From contig NZ_CP042913.1 of assembly GCF_008065115.1 (NCBI RefSeq), positions 5,095,257-5,159,256 of the forward strand: a DNA stretch of 64,000 nt, given 5' to 3'. Below, one piece after another: positions 29,372 to 37,912 of the stretch (position 1 is the first letter of the stretch; every line of letters begins with the position of its first letter). The stretch comes from Bythopirellula goksoeyrii (GTDB lineage: Bacteria; Planctomycetota; Planctomycetia; Pirellulales; Lacipirellulaceae). The position numbers were made by a program, and so were the translations under genes. Below the pieces are notes generated by a model that was not told where the DNA came from, did not search any database, and saw nothing but the letters and a program-made list of their open reading frames with translations.

Positions 29372-32300
29372 CTACTTACGTCGGCACAAGTGATTTAAAC
29401 CACCGACTAGAATCATCAATCCCTGAATCAAGGAACTAGGTTCCGGGACCAATCGTGTTGCTGAACCTGGCGTCGCAGTCAAACCGTATTGTGTTTGCCA
29501 TAACGCCAGATCAGTTGAACTCAACGGATCAGGCGAACCGTTCCGCTGCCACTCGAGAAAATCTCTGCCATCGACGTCGCCGTCCATGTCGAAGTCGCCA
29601 CCGAGTTCGTCAGGCACAGTGAGTGTCACCGTCAGAAGCGTGTCGGCAGAGAAGGCGTCGAAAATTCGACCGGACGATTCTAGAAGGCGAAAATCAAAGG
29701 GAGAACCATCCGAAAGGTAGCCTGTCAGCGAGGCACCATTCCGGTCGAATATGGGAAAGGCTTCGTCCTGCGCAAGACCTACGATTGGAACCCCATTGAT
29801 CGCAAACCCATACCCAAAGAGGTTCACTTCGGCCTCATCGGCAGCGATTAACGCAGGCTCCACAGCGCCACCCCTCAGATTGAGCGTGCCACCAAAAACG
29901 TTGACAGATTCTGCGCTATTCGATCCGGCACCTAGTACTCCGCTGGTCATTGTGAGAGTTGCCCCAGCTAGGATGTCCAGCCTGCTGCCTATTGTGCCGC
30001 CGTAGACCAACACTTCGGAACCGATTGCCTCGAAGTTTGCGCCAATGACTCCGCCTGAGTGGACCACGATCTGGCTTCCGACAGCCGCAGTGAAATTTTC
30101 TCCCACCACACCACCTGATTCAACAATCAAGGTCTGCCCGTTGCGGACACCGAGGGGGACCGGGTCCGTTGGCAAGGTGATAATAGTGGGACCAGCTGGT
30201 GGCGGTTCTACGAACTCAAGTGTGAGCGAACCATCAGCAAAAGAATCAGATGTACGGAAGCCCTTGCCGAAGGCAAAAGTGGTTCCGTCAGAAAGTGTTC
30301 CACTGACGACTGACCCCAGGGGTATGTTGACCGCCAACAAATCACCAGGCGCAGCTACTCCTGCAAGTGGGATACCATCGAGATGGAACTCGGCGCCTTG
30401 GACTAGAACGGAACTCGAAGCGGACGAGGAGATGCCATCGCCGAAGCGGCCACCCCGGAGCGTTACCATACTTCCCACGCCAGCAGTGAATGACCCAACT
30501 TCGCCCCCAGCAACATCGACCACGGAATTCGCCGCCGTAATACCAACCACGGTTCCTCCCACCAAAGTGATCGTCGCGTTGTCACGAACAGCCGCGGTTC
30601 CGAATATTTCTCCTCCCGATACGTTGATCGTCGTGCCGTGGGTAGCAGTGAGTCCGCGAATCACTCCGCCACTGAGATTGAGAACACTGCCGTTATCGAT
30701 TTGCCCACCGTAACCAAGCTCACCGCCGGTCATTGTAACGACGGAGCCGTCGAAAGCGTCGAAGTAGTCTCCGACATCTCCCGAAGAAATGCTTACCTCT
30801 GCGGAGACGGCTTCCAGATTGGTTCCGATCGTACCCCCGGTCACGTCGATATGTGAGCCACGTCCCGCATTGAATGCGGCAGGAACATTGGCACCAACGC
30901 CGACGGTTAGGGTCTGGCCAGTTCGGATGCCGAGGGGAAGTGGGTCGGATTCGGCGTCGATGCTTGTCGGACCAATTGGGGTGACAGCTGCCGCCTGGAG
31001 TGTCAACACACCATCCGCAATGAGATCACCATCCAACCGAGAGAACGCGAACGGCGTGCCGTCAGCCAATGTGCCGCTCAGGACCGCAGAAGTCGGTAAG
31101 CTTATGGCTACGGTGTCGTCGATCTGGTCGAGCCCTGCTACAGGAACTCCGTCGATGCGGAAGTCGGCACCTTGAAAGGTGGTCGAGCTTCCGTCATTCA
31201 AATTGAGCCGATTTTCGAACGTCCCGCCGGAGAAGTTCGCCGTACTTCCATCGCCGACGAATAGATTGTCGCCCATCCTTCCCCCTGTGACGACCAAGTC
31301 CGCCCCAAGAAAGTGTGCACCGCCACCAACTACGCCACCTGCAATTGCGACACTGCTCCCGTGAAATGCATCAAACCCGCTTCCGAGTACTCCCTCGCTC
31401 ATCTCAACGATGGCGCCTGTAGATTCGAAGTTTGCCCACACCTCACCTCCTGAGATGTTGACGTGGCTCCCCGGTCCAGCGTTGAAGTTGGATGGCACGA
31501 TGCCACCTGCCGACACATTGAGAGTTTGGCCCATACGGATGCCCAATGGCAGGACACCGCCAGGCATCTCGATCGTGATCGGATCAGGTGTAGGGATTGC
31601 GACCGTGTTGAGTACTATTGTGCCGTCTGCAATGTCGTCGCCTTCGAGTGACGAGAATGCGAAAGGTGTACCATCTGCAAAGGTCCCGCTGAGCACGGCT
31701 CCAGCAGGTAGGTCATATTGCAAAGAAGAACCAACTTCAACAAGATCCTGAATAGGTACCCCATCAACAGAGTAGTCTGCGCCTTCGATTGTGAGCAACG
31801 AACCGGCACTTTTCTCAAAACCATCTGCTATTGAGCCCCCAGAAAAATGAGCGGGGCTCAAACTGCTGACGTAGAATCCCGATTCGATCACTCCGCCTGA
31901 CACATTTACTGTACTGGAATTGACAACAGAGAAGTTTCTTTTCACCAGTCCGCCGGAGATATTGAATGTGGAAAGGTAGAAGGCGTAAGAGCTCTCGCCA
32001 AGTTCGCCGCCGCTGATGTTGACGACCGAGCCTTCCCCGCCGAGAAACTGATAACCAACGGTTCCACCGCTAATGTTCAAGGTGCCGCCAGGCGCCTCAC
32101 TTCGATCACCAATCGATCCTCCCATCAGGTTGACGGTCCCGCCGCCGTAGACCAGCAGTCGCCGTCCGACGGAACCTCCAGTGATGTTCACTTCACTTTC
32201 ATACAAAGCTCGAAAGTCTTGGCCTACATTGCCACCAGAAATGTTGACCACACTGTTTCTGTGCGCGTCGAAGTCTTCCCCGACGGAACCGCCGGAGATG

Positions 32301-32578
32301 TTGACTGTGGAACCTCCGTAGGCATCAAACCCATCGCCAACCACGCCTCCAATGACGTTAACCTCGATGTTTGTACTCGTTCCATTTGTTTTCCCTGCGT
32401 CGAAAAGATTGCCAACGATGCCCCCGTTTGCGACGTTCAGCGTCGTGTTCGAACCGATCGACTCGCTGTTGCCGATCACCAGTGGAGGTACATCGAGCAC
32501 GCCAGAGGGGAGGGTTTGACCCTGCAGAGATCCTGAACAACAGAGGGCGATGGCATAGACAACAAGGAGTCGCTTCAT
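29372..32578 (-). CDS. Large secreted repeat protein with dockerin loop and PEP-CTERM tail
   Basis: I chose the ATG at 32578 (1068 aa) since it starts a signal peptide (MKRLLVVYAIALCCSGSLQG) after AGGGAAC. Three or four modules each open with a P-L-G-[IV]-R-x-G-Q-T-L-x-V motif and carry a run of VNISGG-type repeats that should form a solenoid. Each ends with a SGTLADGTPFAF-type segment. A dockerin-like loop (GDFDMDGDVDGRDFLEWQR) and VPEPSSLIQGLMILVGGL with a basic end close the protein. It is a likely surface polymer or adhesin. Confidence 0.85.
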   Translation of the reverse strand: MKRLLVVYAIALCCSGSLQGQTLPSGVLDVPPLVIGNSESIGSNTTLNVANGGIVGNLFDAGKTNGTSTNIEVNVIGGVVGDGFDAYGGSTVNISGGSVGEDFDAHRNSVVNISGGNVGQDFRALYESEVNITGGSVGRRLLVYGGGTVNLMGGSIGDRSEAPGGTLNISGGTVGYQFLGGEGSVVNISGGELGESSYAFYLSTFNISGGLVKRNFSVVNSSTVNVSGGVIESGFYVSSLSPAHFSGGSIADGFEKSAGSLLTIEGADYSVDGVPIQDLVEVGSSLQYDLPAGAVLSGTFADGTPFAFSSLEGDDIADGTIVLNTVAIPTPDPITIEMPGGVLPLGIRMGQTLNVSAGGIVPSNFNAGPGSHVNISGGEVWANFESTGAIVEMSEGVLGSGFDAFHGSSVAIAGGVVGGGAHFLGADLVVTGGRMGDNLFVGDGSTANFSGGTFENRLNLNDGSSTTFQGADFRIDGVPVAGLDQIDDTVAISLPTSAVLSGTLADGTPFAFSRLDGDLIADGVLTLQAAAVTPIGPTSIDAESDPLPLGIRTGQTLTVGVGANVPAAFNAGRGSHIDVTGGTIGTNLEAVSAEVSISSGDVGDYFDAFDGSVVTMTGGELGYGGQIDNGSVLNLSGGVIRGLTATHGTTINVSGGEIFGTAAVRDNATITLVGGTVVGITAANSVVDVAGGEVGSFTAGVGSMVTLRGGRFGDGISSSASSSVLVQGAEFHLDGIPLAGVAAPGDLLAVNIPLGSVVSGTLSDGTTFAFGKGFRTSDSFADGSLTLEFVEPPPAGPTIITLPTDPVPLGVRNGQTLIVESGGVVGENFTAAVGSQIVVHSGGVIGANFEAIGSEVLVYGGTIGSRLDILAGATLTMTSGVLGAGSNSAESVNVFGGTLNLRGGAVEPALIAADEAEVNLFGYGFAINGVPIVGLAQDEAFPIFDRNGASLTGYLSDGSPFDFRLLESSGRIFDAFSADTLLTVTLTVPDELGGDFDMDGDVDGRDFLEWQRNGSPDPLSSTDLALWQTQYGLTATPGSATRLVPEPSSLIQGLMILVGGLNHLCRRK

Positions 32579-33008
32579 CGTGTTCCCTAGATTGCCGGGC
32601 CTATCTGGTAGGGGATAGGAGAAGACTCCTGAGTGAAGGCGGAATTGTAGCATCAGATGGTTTCTCGATCAAATCAGTCCGTGCATGTGACAGGAGAACT
32701 GCAAAGTACGTCGGCATTGGTAGGAAAATGACCAATGTACAATTTTCAATGACCAATTTCGGCAGGAATCTCAAATGTCTTGGGCATTGGTCCTTGGTAA
32801 TTGGGCATTCCGTGTATTTTGACTTTGTGGTTCTCCTGGTGCATGTGACTATTGCATTTGTTATTGGATAGTATTGTCGAACTATGTCACAATAGTGCCA
32901 CTTAGCTAAACAGAACCGTTTCCCGAACCAGGGAAGCACATAGCATAGGCGAGTCTTGTTATATTTCACTGACTCGCAATCAGATTATCTATCGTAGGAT
33001 CCCCTAAA
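32579..33008. other. Intergenic region
   Basis: These 430 bases lie between divergent genes and contain the ACCAAT/ATTGG repeat noted separately. No further feature is supported. Confidence 0.4.
32727..32812. repeat. Noncoding repeat of ACCAAT/ATTGG units
   Basis: Direct copies of ATGACCAAT at about 32728 and 32749 are followed by inverted copies ATTGGTCCT and ATTGGGCAT at about 32787 and 32801, so the element can fold back on itself. Such repeats occur in planctomycete intergenic regions. No coding frame lies across it. Confidence 0.55.
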
Positions 33009-33473
33009 ATGATTCGCTGTACACCACTGGGAATCTGTTCTTGGAATTTTGATCTTAGTGCGGACGGACATTCAGCACGGTCTGAGTTCAATTGGTGCAG
33101 TGAGCAAGGAGCCCTCACGATTGATGGAAATGTTCATGAGGTTCACAAACACGGCTTCTTAAGTGGATGCTGGACGTTGGATGAACATGCGACGGTTGTT
33201 GTAACGGCCCAGAAATCGAGTGCCTTCACTCGAACCTTCGAATTGAGTGCCACTGAAGATACTATTTTCCTTCGTGCAGCGTCTCTCTTTGGTCGCACGA
33301 TGGTTCTGGAAGGCTCCGGTTTCGACGCAGTAATTGCTCCGGTCCACTCATTCACGCGGAGAGCCACGATAGAGGGCACGATCGCCGACTTCCGCATCGC
33401 CTGTTTCGCATTCTGGCTCACGGCACTACTTTGGCGCCGAGCCGCGAATGATAACAATACAGCTGGCAGCTGA
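33009..33473 (+). CDS. Hypothetical protein
   Basis: This 154-aa protein is of unrecognised family. A GTAGGA ribosome site lies 9-10 bases before the ATG. The sequence is soluble-looking with a C-terminal hydrophobic stretch (IACFAFWLTALLWRR). The gene is followed by the mscS-like gene, whose sigma-54 promoter starts 35 bases after its stop. No function can be proposed. Confidence 0.55.
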   Translation: MIRCTPLGICSWNFDLSADGHSARSEFNWCSEQGALTIDGNVHEVHKHGFLSGCWTLDEHATVVVTAQKSSAFTRTFELSATEDTIFLRAASLFGRTMVLEGSGFDAVIAPVHSFTRRATIEGTIADFRIACFAFWLTALLWRRAANDNNTAGS

Positions 33474-33507
33474 ATCGTGGATTCCCTACTGAATATCTAC
33501 CACGGCC

Positions 33508-33523
33508 TGGTATGCTAGTTGCT
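33508..33523 (+). promoter_or_regulatory. Sigma-54 -24/-12 promoter
   Basis: TGGTATGCTAGTTGCT has GG-N10-GC spacing and lies 42 bases before the ATG at 33565. It makes transcription start near 33534, which argues against the earlier in-frame start at 33532. Confidence 0.72.
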
Positions 33524-33564
33524 CCAGTCTCTTGAGTGATTTTAGTCACTACTCTAGATCCGTG

Positions 33565-35010
33565 ATGAGAAAAATCGTGAATTGCAAACAAAGTAATTGT
33601 TCCCAAAAGACAAACGCACTTCGAATAATCTCGACTGCCCTTGCAATACTTTTGTCTATCTCGCCTACCGATTTTGCCGGTGCCCAGACCGAAGCTCCTC
33701 CCTCAGAAGAATCTGCTGGAGAATCTGATGAGCAGAAACCGCCCGAGAGAATTGATATTCAGCCCTTGGCTGAGGATGAAGAGATAGGTTCGCGTCTCAA
33801 GAAAATACTCGTCGCCACGGAATGGTTCGTCGATCCGCAAGTGCGAGTTGAAGAAGGAGTCGTTTTTTTGACCGGCGAAGCCAAAAGCCCTGAACACAAG
33901 GAATGGGCCACCAAACTCTCTGGCAACACTCAGGACGTGGTTGCCGTGGCCAATCGCATGAAGGTCACAAAGCCCTCGACTTGGGACTTCACTCCCGCCT
34001 GGCAGGAAATCGATAACCTACGCCGTAATTCGATTCAGACCCTGCCAGTTTTGCTTGTTGCACTTGTGGTGCTGCTCCTATTTTGGTTTGCGACGAAGTT
34101 TGTCGCCGCGCTGAGTCGCCGCATCGCCGCGCGCCGCACGTCCAACTCCTTGTTGCGCGAAGTTGTAGCAAAGGCGGTTTCGATTCCTGTTCTGCTCTTA
34201 GGAATCTACTTGGCGCTCCGCGTTTCAGGACTCACTCGCCTGGCAGCTACTGTGTTGGGGGGCACGGGACTCTTAGGTATTGTGCTGGGCATTGCATTTC
34301 GCGATATCGCCGAGAATTTTCTCGCCAGCATCCTGCTGAGTATTCAGCGACCGTTTAGAACCGGTGATTTAATCATCGTAGAGGGCCGCAAGGGGTTTGT
34401 CCAAAGTGTTACCACGCGAGGCACTACGATTATGACTCTCGATGGAAATCATGTTCAGATTCCCAACTCCACCATTTACAAGAGTGTCATCGAAAACATC
34501 ACAGCGAACCCCAATCAGCGACAAACTTTTGTTGTTGGGGTCGACTACGAGGATTCTCTAGAGGACGTCCAGGCCACGATTCTCTCGGTGTTGAAAGAAC
34601 ATCCAACGGTACTTGCCAAGCCTGAACCGCTAGTACTGGTCGATGAGTTGGCAGCATCTACCGTCAACCTGCGAATCTATTTCTGGCTGGATATCTCGAA
34701 GCACGATGGGCTGAAAGTACGCTCATCGTTGATTCGGCTGGTTAAGAAGGCACTGGTTGATGGAGGCTTCACACTTCCCGACGAAGCTCGGGAAGTGATA
34801 TTCCCCAAGGGGATCCCAATTCGCATGCTTGAAGAAAGGGAGACTGAAAATAGAGATCGCAAGGTTTCTCCCTCAACTGACGAGCGAGATCAACCAGAGA
34901 GAACTACTACACAGTCAGAAGGTTCGCTAACTAGCGAAGCAGAGGAAATCGAGCAACAAGCCAAGAACTCTCGTCTACCCGAATCGGGGGAAAATCTCCT
35001 TGCCGACTAA
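33565..35010 (+). CDS. Mechanosensitive channel of the MscS family with periplasmic BON-like domain
   Basis: This 481-aa protein (start at 33565 chosen from the promoter position) has a signal-like N-terminus and then a BON-like domain (about residues 75-140, ending VAVANRMKV). Four membrane segments follow, including a pore-lining LGGTGLLGIVLGIAFRD, and the MscS beta domain with FRTGDLIIVEGRKGFVQSV. MscS channels release solutes under hypo-osmotic stress. The C-terminal 100 residues are charged and low-complexity. It is controlled by a putative sigma-54 promoter. Confidence 0.9.
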   Translation: MRKIVNCKQSNCSQKTNALRIISTALAILLSISPTDFAGAQTEAPPSEESAGESDEQKPPERIDIQPLAEDEEIGSRLKKILVATEWFVDPQVRVEEGVVFLTGEAKSPEHKEWATKLSGNTQDVVAVANRMKVTKPSTWDFTPAWQEIDNLRRNSIQTLPVLLVALVVLLLFWFATKFVAALSRRIAARRTSNSLLREVVAKAVSIPVLLLGIYLALRVSGLTRLAATVLGGTGLLGIVLGIAFRDIAENFLASILLSIQRPFRTGDLIIVEGRKGFVQSVTTRGTTIMTLDGNHVQIPNSTIYKSVIENITANPNQRQTFVVGVDYEDSLEDVQATILSVLKEHPTVLAKPEPLVLVDELAASTVNLRIYFWLDISKHDGLKVRSSLIRLVKKALVDGGFTLPDEAREVIFPKGIPIRMLEERETENRDRKVSPSTDERDQPERTTTQSEGSLTSEAEEIEQQAKNSRLPESGENLLAD

Positions 35011-35129
35011 AAACTGACCAGAACTTGTTCTCCCTTAAGGAGTCAAACTTCTGGCAGTCCGACACGCAAGTGGGAGAAGTAATAATTTTCAACTTCTTTC
35101 TCAAATGCGTGCCGGTTTTGCACTTCGCT

Positions 35130-35303
35130 TTACCGGACGGGTTCACGTGCTAGCGCCGCTGCCACGAGTCTTCGTTGAGCCATTTGAGCCCACAATTTAC
35201 GAACAGCTCGTTCTGAGTCGGTCCAACTATCGCGTACCTGATCGCAACGAGTTTGGATGCTGTTCTTGAGTTTGTTCGCAGTATTTTTGCTTGTTTTTCG
35301 CAT
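35130..35303 (-). CDS. Small basic protein, 57 aa
   Basis: The ATG at 35303 is preceded by a perfect GGAGG at 7-bp spacing. The product (MRKTSKNTANKLKNSIQTR at the start, ending RLVAAALAREPVR) is basic and mostly helical. I do not recognise a family. It is supported mainly by the strong ribosome binding site and position in the stress island. Confidence 0.55.
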   Translation of the reverse strand: MRKTSKNTANKLKNSIQTRCDQVRDSWTDSERAVRKLWAQMAQRRLVAAALAREPVR

Positions 35304-35517
35304 GGTCTATTCCTCCGATAGCGTCAAGGGACGATTCTTTCGTTTCTTAGTACGCTAATGCCATACCAATGGTTCGGTTGAGAAAACAGCCGCAATCTGG
35401 GCTGCGCGAATAGAGAATTTTGCCGTGCCTGGCTCAATGACGGTCGCATTGGATGCCACCGAGTCAGCCCTATTCGCATAGAATGGGTTTTCTGCCAGGA
35501 TGACATCCTATAAAAAA

Positions 35518-35551
35518 AGCCACCAGTCGCTCTTGCAAGCAACTGATGGCT
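35518..35551 (-). terminator. Rho-independent terminator for the gene at 35595..36563
   Basis: An imperfect 13-bp stem (AGCCATCAGTTGC and its partner) is followed on the minus strand by a run of seven T. It lies 44 bases after the stop of the upstream gene. Confidence 0.82.
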
Positions 35552-35594
35552 GTCGAGTTATGCGAGACTCCTAATCCTTAGGGGAATAGCAAGC

Positions 35595-36563
35595 CTATTT
35601 CTCAGAATTACTCAAATCGCTCGCATCAGTGTTTCTCGCATCAGTGTTGAGCGCCGCATCTGCCTCCGAGTTGGCCTTGGCGTCGACACTACTGCTGGTG
35701 TCTAGCGATGTGTCCGGCTCGGTGCGGGTCTGCGCATTTGCATCCACACTATTGCTGTTCGAGGAATCAAGATTATTCTCGGCAGCATTGCGGGAAGCAT
35801 TCTGATCCGAATTCTGCTGATTCAGATCTTGGTTCTGACTGCGCTGTTGAGAAGCGGCAGCCGTCTCAGAACTACTTGTCGCAGGCTGTGGATTCGGAGG
35901 AACATCACTGTTATGCTCACGGTTCTGGTTATTGGCCTCTTGATTGTTCATGTTTCGGCTCTCTTCCGAACCATACATGGCCGTCTGAGGAGTCGGTTGT
36001 AAACTAGAACTGGCCTGATTGTCGAAATAAACCCGACGACCATTCATACAAATAAACTCGCGACCTGAAGAATCATGACGCAATTGATAGACTTGTCCTG
36101 AATTCGCAAAATTCTGATTTCCTTGCGAATTCCACTGACCTTGATTTTGGGCATTGTCATAAGCATCACCCTGACCTTGCTCGGTGCCTCGATACCCAGA
36201 CTGATACTCGCCCTGATATTGGCCATCTGTCTGGGCATTCAGATTCGGGTTCTGATTAAGATCTTGATTGGCGTCGAAATTCTGGTTTGCATCACCACGA
36301 TATTCGCCCCGAATGCGATCGCGCGTGTTTTCGCCTAAATTCCTGGCAGCCTCTCCGGTACGACGAGCTGCTTCCGCAGTCCCTTCGGCTGCACCTCGCA
36401 CGATGTTGCGAGTCGCTTCTCCAGTACGTTGAACTGCTCGAGCTGTCCCCTCAGCGACGCCGCGGACACCCTGACGTACCGGCCCATCTTGAGCTTCTGC
36501 CGTAGGCATTGCCAACAGAGCGGCCAATACGGTACATCCCATTGATAGTAGTCGATTTCTCAT
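35595..36563 (-). CDS. Secreted Asn/Gln/Asp-rich protein
   Basis: This 322-aa protein has a signal peptide (MRNRLLSMGCTVLAALLAMPTAEA). Near-repeats of TARAVQRTGEATRNI follow, then a low-complexity half rich in N, Q, D and S. A central YQLRHDSSGREFICMNGRRV segment is the only globular-looking part. A ribosome site AAGGAG precedes the ATG, and a sigma-54 element lies at 36642. No family is recognised; it might be an unstructured desiccation- or envelope-protective protein, which is speculative. Confidence 0.75.
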   Translation of the reverse strand: MRNRLLSMGCTVLAALLAMPTAEAQDGPVRQGVRGVAEGTARAVQRTGEATRNIVRGAAEGTAEAARRTGEAARNLGENTRDRIRGEYRGDANQNFDANQDLNQNPNLNAQTDGQYQGEYQSGYRGTEQGQGDAYDNAQNQGQWNSQGNQNFANSGQVYQLRHDSSGREFICMNGRRVYFDNQASSSLQPTPQTAMYGSEESRNMNNQEANNQNREHNSDVPPNPQPATSSSETAAASQQRSQNQDLNQQNSDQNASRNAAENNLDSSNSNSVDANAQTRTEPDTSLDTSSSVDAKANSEADAALNTDARNTDASDLSNSEK

Positions 36564-36641
36564 TTTTTTCTCCTTGCTTCTGATAGTTTCCCCTGCTGAA
36601 CCATTCAGCTATGAGGTTAGTTCCTCTCAAAGTAAATTAAA

Positions 36642-36657
36642 TGCAAATCACATGCCT
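36642..36657 (-). promoter_or_regulatory. Sigma-54 -24/-12 promoter
   Basis: Reading on the minus strand, AGGCATGTGATTTGCA has GG-N10-GC spacing. It lies 79 bases before the ATG of the 35595..36563 gene. A perfect palindrome AGTGGT-TAAT-ACCACT sits upstream at 36690..36705. Confidence 0.68.
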
Positions 36658-36689
36658 TTGATCACTTGAGATACTTCTGAAATAGGTTG

Positions 36690-36705
36690 AGTGGTTAATA
36701 CCACT
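36690..36705. promoter_or_regulatory. Perfect inverted repeat upstream of a sigma-54 promoter
   Basis: AGTGGT-TAAT-ACCACT is a 6+4+6 perfect palindrome centred about 43 bases upstream of the -24 element at 36655. It may be a regulator site. It is also found downstream of the terminator of the neighbouring gene, so another role is possible. Confidence 0.4.
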
Positions 36706-36730
36706 AAGTTTCTCTTGATAGGAATACAAA

Positions 36731-36756
36731 GACAGCGACGGGTTACCGTCGCTGTC
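36731..36756 (-). terminator. Terminator-like hairpin after the DUF2383 gene
   Basis: A perfect 11-bp stem (GACAGCGACGG/CCGTCGCTGTC) with a GTTA loop follows the stop of the minus-strand DUF2383 gene. The T run after it is weak (TTTGTATT). Confidence 0.75.
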
Positions 36757-36791
36757 CTGGCTCACTACTCTGTTAAACTGCTTAAATTGGA

Positions 36792-37271
36792 TTAACAACT
36801 CTTACAAGCATCTCGCAATTCAAGAACCCGATCGTGGATCTTCTTGACATTGGCGTACTGATGCTGCAAGGTGTTGTTGACCGCCGTGCCAGGGCACTGC
36901 TCTAGCACTTCCTCGTAGGCCCCTTTGATATGGTCTTCACCCCGCTCGGCCTCTGCTAAAACAGCATGTTCATCATCTGATGTAATCGCTGCTTTGAGCG
37001 AGATGTATGAGCGATGCAAATCTCCAAGCCAGCTTCCCTCGCGATCCACTTCACCTTCGTTGATCTCGATTAGGCTAGCTAGCTCTTGTGCTTGTTTGCT
37101 TCGCTCCTCAGACCAGGACCGAAAGTCAGCAGCTAGTTTTGCATTCTCCACATCTTTAGCAGCCTCTTCAAATCCTTTGGCACTATCTATATTTGCCTGA
37201 TGCAACATCTGCAATTTGCTGACTGTCTCAGGCTTAAGATTCGATGCCGTGCTTTCACGTAGAATACTCAT
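36792..37271 (-). CDS. PA2169-type four-helix-bundle protein (DUF2383)
   Basis: This 159-aa protein is all-helical with ferritin-like spacing of the DUF2383 family (LQMLHQANIDSAKGFEEAAK ... EVLEQCPGTAVNNTL). It lies 62 bases after the DUF1328 gene in the same direction, so both may be transcribed from the sigma-54 element at 37591. DUF2383 proteins are stress-linked with unproven function. The C-terminal pair CKSC is unusual and may be a redox or metal site. Confidence 0.85.
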   Translation of the reverse strand: MSILRESTASNLKPETVSKLQMLHQANIDSAKGFEEAAKDVENAKLAADFRSWSEERSKQAQELASLIEINEGEVDREGSWLGDLHRSYISLKAAITSDDEHAVLAEAERGEDHIKGAYEEVLEQCPGTAVNNTLQHQYANVKKIHDRVLELRDACKSC

Positions 37272-37333
37272 TGTTTGATCCTCCTAATCAGCGGGTAAGC
37301 TCGCTCAGGTCTGAAGGGTAAGCTTGGTTATCG

Positions 37334-37501
37334 TCAGACACCGCCCCGCATGCGCGGTACGATAAGGCTCACAACAAACAACACCAAGAAAACTATGAAG
37401 CAAATCTTTGCAATACCGGCCGAAGCTCCAGCGATTCCACCAAAACCTAATACGGCGGCAATTAAAGCGATTACAAAAAATGTGAGGGCCCAACTTAACA
37501 T
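37334..37501 (-). CDS. DUF1328 family small membrane protein (YtjA-like)
   Basis: This 55-aa two-helix membrane protein begins [19 protein letters not shown] and contains the family stretch [16 protein letters not shown]. The ATG is at 37501. The family is widespread in stress islands and of unknown function. A sigma-54 element lies 90 bases upstream at 37591. Confidence 0.88.
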   Translation of the reverse strand: MLSWALTFFVIALIAAVLGFGGIAGASAGIAKICFIVFLVLFVVSLIVPRMRGGV

Positions 37502-37590
37502 GGTTCACCCAGCCTTTCGTTTAAAATGCGACTTGATCCGTCGAATAGTTTCGCAGTCGGACCAATTCCGCTGCATTGAGAATAATAGAA

Positions 37591-37606
37591 CGCAAGTCGC
37601 ATACCA
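37591..37606 (-). promoter_or_regulatory. Sigma-54 -24/-12 promoter
   Basis: On the minus strand TGGTATGCGACTTGCG has GG-N10-GC spacing. It lies 90 bases before the DUF1328 ATG. The rest of the 411-base stretch 37502..37912 holds no gene that I support, apart from a CAACC-N5-GGTTG palindrome. Confidence 0.65.
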
Positions 37607-37912
37607 AAGTTGTGGCAGTACTATCGAACCGCTCTTAATGAGCAAACCGTGAAAAACTAGGGTTCGGTTGAACTGTAGGCAACCACGGCGGTTGATTTAC
37701 GACCAATCCTTCCAACTACAACTAGGCAGCTAGTACCAAGTCACATGGAAGTCCATTTAGCAAGAAGTGTTAGGAAAAGCGGTTAAATGTCCCGCAATTC
37801 TGCTATCCGACGGGACAAAGTCTTTCTTGTCGAACTTCGAATGGGTATCATTGACGACTATGCATAAGCGGTGTGCCCCTCTCCCCTTCCATTCTGGTTT
37901 GCGAAATAACCG

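Noticed and set aside
30045-30713. 222-aa open frame antisense to the VNISGG-repeat gene
   Set aside because: It is Pro/Ser/Thr-rich low complexity that mirrors the repeat gene on the opposite strand, with no ribosome site and no domain.
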